Below are positions 39,492 to 48,372 of a stretch of 64,000 bases of DNA, one piece after another (position 1 is the stretch's first letter; every line of letters starts with the position of its first letter). The translations under genes and the position numbers were made by a program. The notes beneath the pieces were generated by a model. It saw only the letters and a list, made by a program, of their open reading frames with translations, was not told where the DNA came from and made no database searches. The DNA is from Alloalcanivorax dieselolei B5 (lineage in GTDB: Bacteria; Pseudomonadota; Gammaproteobacteria; Pseudomonadales; Alcanivoracaceae). The stretch covers positions 2,480,001 through 2,544,000 of the forward strand of contig NC_018691.1 of assembly GCF_000300005.1 (NCBI RefSeq), given 5' to 3'.

Positions 39492-40547
39492 ATGCCCGTC
39501 AGTCAGAGCGAACTTACTCAACACTTCGAGCACGTACTGCGTCTTTCCAGGGTGGACGAGAGCCAAAGCGTGGCGATTCTCAAGAGCCACTACTCCAACA
39601 CTTTTATCGTCAATGCGGCGATGGAAGCCGCGCTGCGCCTCAAGGCACGCGCTTACATCGTTGAGTTGCCCGCCTTCAACCACGAGACCGCCATGGGTAA
39701 CGACCTTACCGCCTATGTGGGCCATACCGCGCTCACCGACCACCCCGCCGCCCAGCAGGCGCTGATGGCCGCCGATCTGGTGGTGGATACAATGATGCTG
39801 CTGCACTCCCCGGAGCAGGAAGCCATCCTCAAGTCCGGCACCCGCATTCTGCTGGCGGTGGAGCCACCGGAGATGCTGGCGCGCATGCTGCCCAGCGAGT
39901 CGGATAAACGCCGCGTGGTCGCGGCACAGAAGGTGTTCGAGCAAGCCGCCACCATCAAGGTCACGTCCGCCGCCGGCAGTGACTTCCAGGCCGCGCTGGG
40001 CCAGTACCCGGTGGTTACCGAGTATGGCTTCGCCGATGAACCGGGCCGTTGGGATCACTGGCCCAGCGGATTCCTGTTTTCCTGGCCCAACGAGGGCACC
40101 GCCGAGGGGACTCTGGTACTGGACGTCGGCGACATCCTGTTACCGTTCAAGAACTACGTGCGGGAAAAACCGGTGACGCTGGAAATCGAGAAAGGCTTCA
40201 TCAAACGCATCCACGGCGGCTTCGACGCCGAGTACCTGCGCGAATACATGGAACACTTCAAGGACCCCGAAGTGTACGCGCTGTCGCACATCGGCTGGGG
40301 GCTGCAGCCGCGCGCCCAATGGACGGCCCTGGGCTTGCACGACAAGAACGACGCCATTGGCATGGACGCCCGTGCTTTCGAGGGCAACTTCCTGTTCTCC
40401 ACCGGCCCCAATACCGAAGTGGGCGGTCCCCGCAACACGCCTTGCCACATGGACATCCCGATGCGTCACTGTACTGTGATGCTCGATGATCTGACCGTCG
40501 TCGAGGAAGGAAAAGTGGTGGCACCGGAAGAGTCCTTATCCCGCTAA
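39492..40547 (+). CDS. nicX: 2,5-dihydroxypyridine 5,6-dioxygenase
   Basis: 351-aa extradiol-type ring-cleaving dioxygenase of the NicX/M29-like fold, giving N-formylmaleamate from 2,5-dihydroxypyridine. It resembles P. putida NicX throughout. The iron ligands correspond to H266 (SHIGWGLQP), H319 and D321 (PCHMDIP), each one residue from the described positions. Strong ribosome site AGGAGG. Divergent from nicC, convergent with the molybdenum hydroxylase gene. Confidence 0.95.
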   Translation: MPVSQSELTQHFEHVLRLSRVDESQSVAILKSHYSNTFIVNAAMEAALRLKARAYIVELPAFNHETAMGNDLTAYVGHTALTDHPAAQQALMAADLVVDTMMLLHSPEQEAILKSGTRILLAVEPPEMLARMLPSESDKRRVVAAQKVFEQAATIKVTSAAGSDFQAALGQYPVVTEYGFADEPGRWDHWPSGFLFSWPNEGTAEGTLVLDVGDILLPFKNYVREKPVTLEIEKGFIKRIHGGFDAEYLREYMEHFKDPEVYALSHIGWGLQPRAQWTALGLHDKNDAIGMDARAFEGNFLFSTGPNTEVGGPRNTPCHMDIPMRHCTVMLDDLTVVEEGKVVAPEESLSR

Positions 40548-40575
40548 GCCGCAAGCGCCAGAGTGCCTCAAACAG

Positions 40576-40612
40576 GTTCGCCAGCCCGGGACCGTTGCCG
40601 GGCTCGCCGAAC
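40576..40612. terminator. Intergenic hairpin between nicX and the Mo hydroxylase gene
   Basis: Nested inverted repeats GTTCG / CGAAC and AGCCCGG / CCGGGCT with an 8-nt loop between two convergent stops. No U-tract, so it may be a bidirectional terminator or RNA-stabilising hairpin. Confidence 0.45.
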
Positions 40613-40635
40613 CACCTGCCGGCCCGGCATCCGCG

Positions 40636-42957
40636 TCAGTCCGCCCGTCGCCCGCCGGCGAGGGCGGCGCGCACCCGCTCCGGAGTGAACGGCGGATGTC
40701 GAAAACGCACGCCGGTGGCATCGAACAAGGCATTGGCGATGGCGGGCGCGGCGGGCAGGGAAGTGGACTCTCCAACACCCAGAGGTGGCGTCTCCGGCGG
40801 CTCCAGCAGCACCAGATCAATCTCCGGCAGCTCGGAAAACCGCAGCAGCGGGTAACCGCCCCATTCCCGTGCGGCGGGCAGGCCATTCTCAAAAGGCACG
40901 CTTTCCTTCAGGGTGCGGCTGAGCATCTGGATGATATTGCCGTGCACCTGATGGCGAACCCCCGCGGGATTGATCATCAACCCAGCATCCTGGGACACCA
41001 CCAGGCGCCGCACCCGGATCACGCCACTGACCGGATGGACCCGCAGGAACACCACCCAGGCGGCCAGGGCGGCGCCAAAGCCGGGAAACCTGCTGTGCAC
41101 ATAGCGCGCATAGGCCAGACCGCGACCGTGTAACCAGCCATCACCGTCCGCCACTTTCGCCCCCCGCTTTTCGGCCGACCAGTCGGCACGTTCGGCCGCC
41201 GCCAGCAATACGGCGCGGGCACGCTCGTCCTGGAGATGGCGCAGCCGGTACGCCAACGGGTCAGCACCCGCCAACTCCGCCAGTTCGTCGATATAGCTTT
41301 CGTGAGCAAAGGTATTGGGCAATGCCGACACGCCGCGCAGCCAGGCAGCGCGGATCAGGACGGGCACATCGTCACTGGCGATGCGGCGGCGAGGATAGGC
41401 ATAGGGCGGCACGGCGGTGCGATCGCCCATCTGAAAAGGGTGCTCGGAGGCCGCCACCGCGCCGGTCAGCCGCAACGCCAGGGTAGGGGCGTTGTCCGAC
41501 GGGTAGCGGGTGACGAAACGGTAACTGATCGGGTCGCCGTGCTCATCCTGCTCACCGTCCACATCCATGATCTGGGCCGCCCCTTTGGGCTCCCATAAGT
41601 GCTCCTGTTCTCTGGATAGCTGTACCCGGACCGGGCGACCCACCGCACGGCTGAGCAACGCGGCGTCGGCCCCCACATCGTCGGCACAGTTGCGGCCGTA
41701 ACAGCCGGACGCTTCCAGCCGGCGAATGTCGATATTGGCTTCACTCAGATCCATCAGCTTGGCCAGATCGGCACGCAGGCTGTGAGGATTCTGGGTGCCG
41801 GACCAGACCGTCAGCGCCGAGTCCCGATAGTCCGCCACCGAGCAGGAAGGACCGATGGAGGCGTGTAACTGGTAGGGCCAGACGTAGGTACGATGCAGGG
41901 TCGAGCCCGCTGGCGGTGGGTCGGCACCCTCGTCTTCCAGCAGTTGCCGGCGCCGGGCGGGGAGCCCGCGCAGGGCACTCTCCAGGTCATCCGCTGCGTT
42001 TAGGGGCGGTAATTGCCGGGGCTGGCGCCAACGCACCTTGAGGCGTTGCGCCGCGCGCATCGCCACCTCCTCCCGTTCCGCCACTACGCCAACAAAATCG
42101 CCCATCACCACCACGTCCACCAGGCCCGCGAGTCCGGCCAGCGACTCCCGCTCCACCGCGATCAGGCTGGTGCCGACAAATTCGCCCCGGTCCAGCCCGT
42201 GATAGGGCGGCCGAACCACGCGGCCGTGCAGCATGCCGGGCAGGCGCACGTCATGCACGTAGCTGAGTTCACCACGCGCCTTGGCGGGAATATCCACTCG
42301 CGCCGCGCGCTGACCCACTATTTTGTAGTCCGCGCGCGACTTAAGCGTCACCTGGTCGGCCAGCTTCAATACCTCCCGGCGGCCCTTCAACAGCTCAGCA
42401 TAACCAATACGCCGATGCGGAAGCCGACGATCACGAATGACGCCATCGACCACCTGCAAAGAGTCCCTGGGTATTCGCAAATGGACCGCGCCCAACTCAC
42501 GTAGCCGCTCTCGAGCCTGGGCCGCGGCCCGGCGCAACGGCTCGGCAGTGACCTGAATGCTGGCGCTGGCAATGGTGGGTCCCTGATTGGGGACCTCCGA
42601 AGAATGACCAAGCACCATGGTTACCGCCTCGAACGGAACGTCCACCTCCTCGGCGACGATCTGGCCCAGCGCGGTGCGAATTCCCGTGCCCAGGTCAACA
42701 TGTCCGTTGAAGCCCAGCACCCGCCCATCCGCCAGCACGGCAATGAAAAGTTCCGGCTCGGTAGGCACGAAGTCCGAATCCGTGCCGGGCTGGCCCGGGG
42801 CGGGCTTGGGTGTTGGCTGTGGATCGCGATACACCACCAACACATCCGGTTGCTGCAGCAGGGTGTCACGGCGAGGCAGGGGAGTGGTTCGCATAGTATT
42901 CAGATCATCACGTCGACGCTGTGCATGAGCAAGCAGGATTGTCCGACGGGGGTTCAT
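40636..42957 (-). CDS. nicB1: Nicotinate hydroxylase large subunit, molybdopterin part without cytochrome tail
   Basis: 773-aa xanthine-oxidase-family protein (isoquinoline-oxidoreductase-beta/NicB type). It shows the Mo-pterin segment FNGHVDLGTGIRTAL (about 83-97), QGPTIASASIQVTAEPL, the hinge YVHDVRLPGMLHGRVVRPP, QLHASIGPSCSVADY, SGTQNPHSLR, EASGCYGRNCADDVGADAALLSRAVGRPVRVQL, and the active-site Glu in PPLGVGES (E730). It matches the MoCo part of P. putida NicB but stops after it, with no CxxCH. The N-terminus (MNPRRTILLAHAQRRRDD) keeps RR but no hydrophobic anchor. 'nicB1' is a working label. Start ATG has a weak ribosome site; a TTG 36 bp upstream is possible. Operator 34 bp upstream. Confidence 0.85.
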   Translation of the reverse strand: MNPRRTILLAHAQRRRDDLNTMRTTPLPRRDTLLQQPDVLVVYRDPQPTPKPAPGQPGTDSDFVPTEPELFIAVLADGRVLGFNGHVDLGTGIRTALGQIVAEEVDVPFEAVTMVLGHSSEVPNQGPTIASASIQVTAEPLRRAAAQARERLRELGAVHLRIPRDSLQVVDGVIRDRRLPHRRIGYAELLKGRREVLKLADQVTLKSRADYKIVGQRAARVDIPAKARGELSYVHDVRLPGMLHGRVVRPPYHGLDRGEFVGTSLIAVERESLAGLAGLVDVVVMGDFVGVVAEREEVAMRAAQRLKVRWRQPRQLPPLNAADDLESALRGLPARRRQLLEDEGADPPPAGSTLHRTYVWPYQLHASIGPSCSVADYRDSALTVWSGTQNPHSLRADLAKLMDLSEANIDIRRLEASGCYGRNCADDVGADAALLSRAVGRPVRVQLSREQEHLWEPKGAAQIMDVDGEQDEHGDPISYRFVTRYPSDNAPTLALRLTGAVAASEHPFQMGDRTAVPPYAYPRRRIASDDVPVLIRAAWLRGVSALPNTFAHESYIDELAELAGADPLAYRLRHLQDERARAVLLAAAERADWSAEKRGAKVADGDGWLHGRGLAYARYVHSRFPGFGAALAAWVVFLRVHPVSGVIRVRRLVVSQDAGLMINPAGVRHQVHGNIIQMLSRTLKESVPFENGLPAAREWGGYPLLRFSELPEIDLVLLEPPETPPLGVGESTSLPAAPAIANALFDATGVRFRHPPFTPERVRAALAGGRRAD

Positions 42958-42990
42958 TTTACCCGTTTTGCCTGTTCTGCCCGTTTTATC

Positions 42991-43027
42991 CAATAAAAAA
43001 CGTATACACCATTTATTGTCGGGTCAA
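42991..43027 (-). promoter_or_regulatory. nicB1 promoter with 28-bp operator
   Basis: Minus strand: -35 TTGACC, 17-bp spacer, -10 TACGTT. The 28-bp palindrome at 42991-43018 (arms CAATAAA / TTTATTG, centre GTATAC) overlaps the -10 and ends 34 bp from the chosen start, exactly as at nicC. Confidence 0.65.
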
Positions 43028-43165
43028 GAAAGTGTGATCAAAGTTTTTTTCCAGCATTCGATGCTGCCTTGTTGACATCAACTTTCATTCTATTTATAGC
43101 TATTTAAAGCTGAAAATCAGTAGAAAACCTATTCCAAAACAACGTTGCGATTATCGCACAAAGAA

Positions 43166-43209
43166 AGTGCATACACTCCAGAATGAAACTCATAAACAGT
43201 GTATGCACT
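43166..43209 (+). promoter_or_regulatory. Paired inverted operator upstream of nicA
   Basis: Two perfect 12-bp arms, AGTGCATACACT and AGTGTATGCACT, separated by 20 bp (centres 32 bp apart, about three helical turns). Each contains the CATACAC core of the nic operators. A TTGCGA lies 17 bp before TGCATA in the first arm, which could be the nicA promoter. The 314-bp gap from nicB1 to nicA holds only these control elements. Confidence 0.6.
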
Positions 43210-43271
43210 ACAAATTGGCCGTCTGGCATCGTCGCGCCCCCGAATGGTGCGGCAACGGAGAGAGCATACGC

Positions 43272-43775
43272 ATGCCCACCACGCACAGTGATCATTCCGA
43301 TGATCATACAGTTCGCCTTACCGTCAACGGCGAGGAACGGCGCCTCAGCGTGGCGCCATCCACGCCGCTGTTGTATGTGTTGCGCAATGATCTGTCGCTG
43401 AATGGCCCCAAGTTCGGTTGCGGCCTGGGCGAATGCGGCGCCTGTATGGTGCTGGTGGATGGCCGTGCGGCACGCGCCTGTGTGCTCCCGACCAAAGCCG
43501 TGGCGGGGCTCACCGTGACCACGCTGGAGGGGCTGGCTGATGGCAATCATCTGGACCCCGTGCAACAGGCCTTCATCGACGAGCAGGCGGCCCAATGTGG
43601 CTATTGTCTGAACGGCATGATCATGACGGTGCGCTCGCTGCTCAACGAAAACCCGACGCCAACGCACGAACAATTGGTCGCCGCTCTGGATCACAACCTG
43701 TGCCGCTGCGGCACACATGTGGAAATCCTGGCTGCCGCTTGCCGGGCGGCGGGGCTAAAAGGGGAGTCGTCATGA
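43272..43775 (+). CDS. nicA: Nicotinate hydroxylase small [2Fe-2S] subunit
   Basis: 167 aa with a plant-ferredoxin-type cluster (FGCGLGECGACMVLVDG plus the preceding loop Cys) and a helical second cluster domain (QCGYCLNGMIMTVRSLL, LCRCGTH). Passes electrons from the Mo centre. Start ATG preceded by GGAGAGAG; slightly longer than P. putida NicA (157) at the N-terminus. Its stop overlaps the next start (ATGA). Confidence 0.94.
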   Translation: MPTTHSDHSDDHTVRLTVNGEERRLSVAPSTPLLYVLRNDLSLNGPKFGCGLGECGACMVLVDGRAARACVLPTKAVAGLTVTTLEGLADGNHLDPVQQAFIDEQAAQCGYCLNGMIMTVRSLLNENPTPTHEQLVAALDHNLCRCGTHVEILAAACRAAGLKGESS

Positions 43776-46513
43776 TCGACACGCCCGCGCCCTACGCTCC
43801 CGGACTGCGCTATGGCGTGGTAGTGCGCCCACCGGAATACCGCCTCAGCGAGGGAGCTTTCCGGTGTTCCCCCTTGCTGGAGGCGGACATCACCGACACA
43901 GGGCAGGGCGACGACGTCACCGTGGTGGTGCAAGGCAATTTCGTCGGCGTGGTGGCGGACAGCCTGGAACTGGCCCGAGCCTCGGCCTCCCGCTTGTCGT
44001 TACGCTGGGGCGTGCCGGAGCAGGACGACCGTACCAGCATCGCCCCCCGGTTGATGGATACACGGCTGCATGCCACCTATCACTGGCCCGGGCGGCTCAG
44101 TTGGGGCCCACGCGCCGGCTGGGTGATGGCGGATTTCAGCGGCGACACCGCGCGCGTGCGGGTTGCCACCACCGACAGCCAGCAACTGCGTCGGGAGCTC
44201 GCTCTGCTCATGGACTGCGAGCCCCAGCGGATTGCCATGGCAACCGATGGAGAGAGCCCCCTGGGGCGCCACTGCGGAGACGATGCCGTCGCCGATGCGG
44301 CCCTGCTTTCCCGGGCCGTCGGCCAGCCGGTGGCGGTCTGGCTGGATTCGCAAACCTACGGCGGCGATGTGGAGGCATTGCGACATGCCCGGCGAATCCG
44401 CTTCAGCGGCGACCTTGGCGGTGACAGTTTCCGTCTTGAGGCCGACCAGGGCAGGGTAACGGTACCCGTGCTGGCCCTGTGGCTGACCGGCCGCTTGCAC
44501 GAGCAGCTGCCGCAGGAACCGGATGCAGCGGCGTTGCAATACCATTTCGCCCAGGAATCCTTTCTCGATGAAATCGCCGCCGCCAAAGGCGAGGATCCGA
44601 TAACGTTGCGCTTGCGCCATATCCAGGATCGACGCGGCAGACAATTGCTAACGGCGGTGGCCGAGCAGGCCCAATGGTCGAAGACCGGCGCCGGGGCGCA
44701 ATTGCACCAGGACCGGTTGCGCGGACGCGGCGTGGCCTACAGCCATCACCCGGCGACATCCGGCGGCGCCGGTCCCCGCAGTGCCTGGATCGCCGATGTG
44801 GAGGTCAACACCGTCACCGGAACGGTAAAGCTGGCACGTCTGATCGCGGGCCAGGATGCCGGTGACGATGGCCCTATTGCCCCTTTGTTGGACCCGGCAC
44901 CGTTGCGCCAGGCGCTGGAGCAGAAACTGCTGGGCCTCCCTGAAGCGCCACCGGCCGTGGACGACTGGGCCGCGGAAGACACGGCCACTCTTCTTACCAC
45001 CCCTCTTACCCCCCCTCTTGCCACACGAACCATCACACCGCCGGCCCGGCGACATCAGGCCAACACGCCCGCCACCGCCGAACAGATCGACCTGACACCG
45101 GCCGTGGCGGTGGTCGCCAACGCCCTTTATGATGCCACCGGCGTGCGCTTTCGCTCGCCACCGTTTTCTCCGGCACGGGTGCGCGCCGCGCTACACGGAA
45201 GAAACACTCCCCGGCGGCGGCGCTGGTGGTGGGCTGGCGGCCTGGCGGCAAGCGGCCTGCTGGCGGCGCTGTGGCCCTGGCCCGCGCCGTTGGCGCCAGT
45301 CGCCCGCCCCGCCGCCAATCTCTATTCCGAGGAAACCATCGAACGGGGTCGCCTGGTCGCCGAGGCTGGCGATTGCGCGGTCTGCCACACCGCCGAAGAG
45401 GGGACCACCAACACCGGAGGGCGGCCCTTCGAGACGCCATTCGGCGTCCTCCATAGCACCAACCTGACGCCGGATCCGGACACCGGCATCGGCCGCTGGT
45501 CCTACACTGCCTTCGAGCGCGCCATGCGCGAAGGCATTGCCCGCGACGGCCGTCATCTCTATCCAGCGTTCCCGTACACCGCCTTTGCCAGGATGAGCGA
45601 CGCGGACATGCAGGCGCTGTATGCCTATCTGATGGCACAACCGGCGGTGAGCGCCGTGCCGCCCAACAACCGGCTGCGCTTTCCTTTCAACGTCCGTTCA
45701 CTGATGGCCGGCTGGAACGTCTTCTTTCATCGCGACCAACGCTATCAGCCCGACACCGCACGCTCGGCGCAATGGAACCGGGGCGCCTATCTTTTCGAAG
45801 GGGCAGGGCATTGCAGCGCCTGCCATAGCCCCCGCAACCTGTTCGGTGCCGAGAAAAGTGGTGACGCCTATCTGTCCGGCGCCCTGGTGGATGGCTGGGA
45901 AGCGCCGCCGCTGACCGCCGACAATCGGGCGCCGGTGCCCTGGACCGAGGACGAGCTGTTTCATTATCTACGTAGCGGACGCTCCGAATTCCACGGCGTG
46001 GCCGGCGGCCCCATGGCTCCGGTAGTCGCCGGCCTGGCACGATTGCCAGAAGCCGACGTGCGTGCCATTGCCCATTATCTGGCCAGCCAGATGCAAGCCC
46101 CAACCCGCCTAACCGAAGCACAGCGCCAGCAAGCTCAGGACAAACTGGCCGCCAGCGCCATCGAACCGGCGGGTCTGGACGCTGGCCAACGCGTCTTCGA
46201 CGGTGCCTGCGCTTCCTGCCACGCCAGCGACGCACCGGCCACCTTCACCAGTGCACGACAAGCGCTTGCGCTCAATACCAATCTGCACAGCGAGCGGGCG
46301 GACAACGTTATTCAATCCATCCTCGGCGGCGTTCATGTCCAGGGTGGAACGGGAGCAGGGGAGATGCCCGCTTTCTCACACAGTTTAAGCGACCGCCAGA
46401 TCACTGATCTGGTGGCGTACTTGCGGGCGCGCTTCGCACCGGGAGAAACGCCCTGGAAAGACATCGGAAAGACCGTCGAGACGTTACGCAGGGAGCACGA
46501 CCAACAATCATAA
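43772..46513 (+). CDS. nicB2: NicB-like protein: degenerate molybdopterin domain fused to tri-haem cytochrome c
   Basis: 913 aa. Residues 1-475 align by eye with nicB1 from its residue 243 on (LRYGVVVRPPEYRL versus LHGRVVRPPYHGL; HCGDDAVADAALLSRAVGQPVAVWL; VANALYDATGVRFRSPPFSPARVRAAL) but are shortened. The first 240 residues with the Mo-pterin motif are absent, and the catalytic GVGE is replaced (AEQIDLTPAV). Then a basic patch RRRRWWW and one membrane helix (485-507), followed by three CxxCH haem sites: C535-H539, C681-H685, C813-H817. By the positive-inside rule the haems are periplasmic. Probably the electron-transfer and anchor subunit; 'nicB2' is a working label. Confidence 0.85.
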   Translation: MIDTPAPYAPGLRYGVVVRPPEYRLSEGAFRCSPLLEADITDTGQGDDVTVVVQGNFVGVVADSLELARASASRLSLRWGVPEQDDRTSIAPRLMDTRLHATYHWPGRLSWGPRAGWVMADFSGDTARVRVATTDSQQLRRELALLMDCEPQRIAMATDGESPLGRHCGDDAVADAALLSRAVGQPVAVWLDSQTYGGDVEALRHARRIRFSGDLGGDSFRLEADQGRVTVPVLALWLTGRLHEQLPQEPDAAALQYHFAQESFLDEIAAAKGEDPITLRLRHIQDRRGRQLLTAVAEQAQWSKTGAGAQLHQDRLRGRGVAYSHHPATSGGAGPRSAWIADVEVNTVTGTVKLARLIAGQDAGDDGPIAPLLDPAPLRQALEQKLLGLPEAPPAVDDWAAEDTATLLTTPLTPPLATRTITPPARRHQANTPATAEQIDLTPAVAVVANALYDATGVRFRSPPFSPARVRAALHGRNTPRRRRWWWAGGLAASGLLAALWPWPAPLAPVARPAANLYSEETIERGRLVAEAGDCAVCHTAEEGTTNTGGRPFETPFGVLHSTNLTPDPDTGIGRWSYTAFERAMREGIARDGRHLYPAFPYTAFARMSDADMQALYAYLMAQPAVSAVPPNNRLRFPFNVRSLMAGWNVFFHRDQRYQPDTARSAQWNRGAYLFEGAGHCSACHSPRNLFGAEKSGDAYLSGALVDGWEAPPLTADNRAPVPWTEDELFHYLRSGRSEFHGVAGGPMAPVVAGLARLPEADVRAIAHYLASQMQAPTRLTEAQRQQAQDKLAASAIEPAGLDAGQRVFDGACASCHASDAPATFTSARQALALNTNLHSERADNVIQSILGGVHVQGGTGAGEMPAFSHSLSDRQITDLVAYLRARFAPGETPWKDIGKTVETLRREHDQQS

Positions 46514-46553
46514 AAGCGTACTTCGCTAATCAATCGAGCCAACGAGGTGGGAT

Positions 46554-46733
46554 ATGCAACGAAGTAAATGGATCTGGCTGGTGTGGGTCGTGGTGGCGCT
46601 TTGCTACCTGGTTCCTTACACCATTCTCAGGGATGTACATGCCTGGTACGGAAGCTTTCTGTTCTGGAGTCTGGCCGGCGTCCTGGTGATCGCCATCAAC
46701 CTTTACATCACCAAAGATTTCGAGGGGCGCTGA
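46554..46733 (+). CDS. DUF3311-type small membrane protein
   Basis: A 59-aa protein with two membrane helices (WLVWVVVALCYLVPYTI and SFLFWSLAGVLVIAINLYI) and a charged C-terminus. This size and layout is that of the small partner regularly encoded just before SSS symporters. Ribosome site GAGGTGG; its stop is 2 bp before the next ATG. Confidence 0.85.
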   Translation: MQRSKWIWLVWVVVALCYLVPYTILRDVHAWYGSFLFWSLAGVLVIAINLYITKDFEGR

Positions 46734-46735
46734 AG

Positions 46736-48190
46736 ATGACCGAATCAATGATCTGGTGGTCGGTGGCGATCTACCTGGTGGTCGCCATAGGGATCGCGAT
46801 ACTGGCCCGACAAGGCAAAATGGCCGACATGTCCGGGTATTTTCTGGGCGATCGGAAAATGGGCGGCTTCGTATCCGCCATGAGTTATAGCGCCACCACC
46901 TACAGCGCCTTCATGATGGTCGGACTGGCGGGCTTGACCTATAAGGGCGGCGTCGGCGCCCTGGGGTTTGAAATCGTGTATTTCGCCGGCGTCTCCCTGG
47001 TGGCGATCTTCGGCCCCAGGTTCTGGGCGGTCGGTAAAAAGTTCGGCTACGTAACCCCCAGTGAGATGCTTGGCCATCGTTACGCCGACAAGAAAGTCTC
47101 CATGGCCGTGGCGATCTCCAGCTGTGTTTTTCTGATTCCCTATGCCGCGGTGCAACTGGCCGGTGTCGGCTACTTGCTGCAAGGGGCCACGGACGGCGCC
47201 ATCCCGTTTACCACCGGCGTGGTCCTTGCCACCGCCGTAGCCATTTTCTTCTCCTATGTGGCCGGCATCCGCTCGGTGATGTGGACTGACTCCCTGCAGG
47301 CAATCATGATGATCATCGCCTCCACGCTGGTGGCCTGGCTGGTAATCCAGGGCCTGGGCGGCTTCCACGGCCTGTTCGACACCCTCGCCGAAAAGAAGCC
47401 GGAATCCCTGGTGGTTCCCGGTCCGGGTCTGTTCAGCTTCATCACCTTCCTGGGGCTGACCATCCCCTGGTTTTTCTTCAGCCTGTCCAATCCCCAGGTC
47501 AGTCAGCGGTTGTTCATGCCATCCTCGCTGCACGCCATGCGCCGCATGCTGCTGGGTTTTCTGGTATTCGGCCTGATTTACACCCTGGTCTCCGTGCTGT
47601 GGGGGTTTTCCGCGCTCGCCGCCTTCCCGGATCTCGCCAAAGCCGACCTGGCCACCGCCACCTTGCTGGGTTCCGATTTGGTGCCCCCGCTACTAGGCGT
47701 CATCGTGCTGGTCGGCATCATGGCGGCGGCCATCTCCACCATTGATTCCATCATGCTGACGCTGTCCTCCATGTTTGCCCGGGACGTCTACGCCAACATG
47801 AAGGATGGCTGCGACGACACCAAACAGCTCTGGGTGGGCAAAATCGTGATCCCGATCATTGCCATTCTGGCGTTCGGCTTCGCCGAATTGCAGCTCGACC
47901 TGATCGCGGTGCTGTCGGTAGCGGCGTCCTCCGGTCTGGTGGCGGTGGTGCCGGCCACCATCGGCGCCTTCTACTGGAAGCGCGGTACCGCCGCCGGAGC
48001 CCTGGCGAGTGTGGTCGGCACCACCCTGATCGTGCTGATCATGTATGCCTCCGGTAACAGCTTCCTGGGCCTGCCGGCGGGCATCTGGGGCATTGTCGTC
48101 GCCACCGTGCTGTACGTGGGCGTGAGTCTGGCCTCCAGCGCCCCACTGGAGCGCGCCGCCGAGTTCGTGGACGCCAGCAAGAAATACTGA
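46736..48190 (+). CDS. Sodium:solute symporter family transporter
   Basis: 484 aa, about 13 membrane helices, SSS (PutP/SglT) family: FLGDRKMGGFVSAMSYSATTYSAFMMVGLAG, YVTPSEMLGHRY, GIRSVMWTDSLQAIMMI and the sodium-site region VLVGIMAAAISTIDSIMLTLSSM. Co-transcribed with nicA and nicB2, so it is a candidate importer of nicotinate or a related pyridine acid. In P. putida this job is attributed to NicT (MFS) and the porin NicP, neither of which is present here. The start overlapping the small gene's end is preferred to a longer out-of-family frame. Confidence 0.9.
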   Translation: MTESMIWWSVAIYLVVAIGIAILARQGKMADMSGYFLGDRKMGGFVSAMSYSATTYSAFMMVGLAGLTYKGGVGALGFEIVYFAGVSLVAIFGPRFWAVGKKFGYVTPSEMLGHRYADKKVSMAVAISSCVFLIPYAAVQLAGVGYLLQGATDGAIPFTTGVVLATAVAIFFSYVAGIRSVMWTDSLQAIMMIIASTLVAWLVIQGLGGFHGLFDTLAEKKPESLVVPGPGLFSFITFLGLTIPWFFFSLSNPQVSQRLFMPSSLHAMRRMLLGFLVFGLIYTLVSVLWGFSALAAFPDLAKADLATATLLGSDLVPPLLGVIVLVGIMAAAISTIDSIMLTLSSMFARDVYANMKDGCDDTKQLWVGKIVIPIIAILAFGFAELQLDLIAVLSVAASSGLVAVVPATIGAFYWKRGTAAGALASVVGTTLIVLIMYASGNSFLGLPAGIWGIVVATVLYVGVSLASSAPLERAAEFVDASKKY

Positions 48191-48215
48191 CACACCACAC
48201 CGAGCAACCCCTTGT

Positions 48216-48241
48216 GGCGCGCCACCTGGCGCGCCTTTTTT
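48216..48241 (+). terminator. Rho-independent terminator of the nicA operon
   Basis: GGCGCGCC, loop ACCT, GGCGCGCC, then six T. Placed 25 bp after the symporter stop. Confidence 0.88.
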
Positions 48242-48335
48242 ATTCCATTTCTGCCCATTAACAATGCCTACACCAAAATTGGCATTCTCGACATCTTATA
48301 AAATAAGTCTCCTGGCACTCCTTTTGCTTCACAAA

Positions 48336-48355
48336 TGGGTGTACACAAAATAAAT
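48336..48355 (+). promoter_or_regulatory. Operator-like site before the tannase-family gene
   Basis: GGGTGTACACAAAATAAAT shares the GGTGT-ACAC core and AT-rich flank of the nic operators. It lies about 20 bp before the gene start. A weaker relative (CCTACACCAAAATTGG) lies some 70 bp upstream. Confidence 0.45.
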
Positions 48356-48372
48356 GTCAAGAGGTGCGCAGC

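Noticed and set aside
42957-42993. Tat signal peptide on nicB1 because of its RR pair
   Set aside because: No hydrophobic stretch follows the arginines, so export by Tat is not supported.
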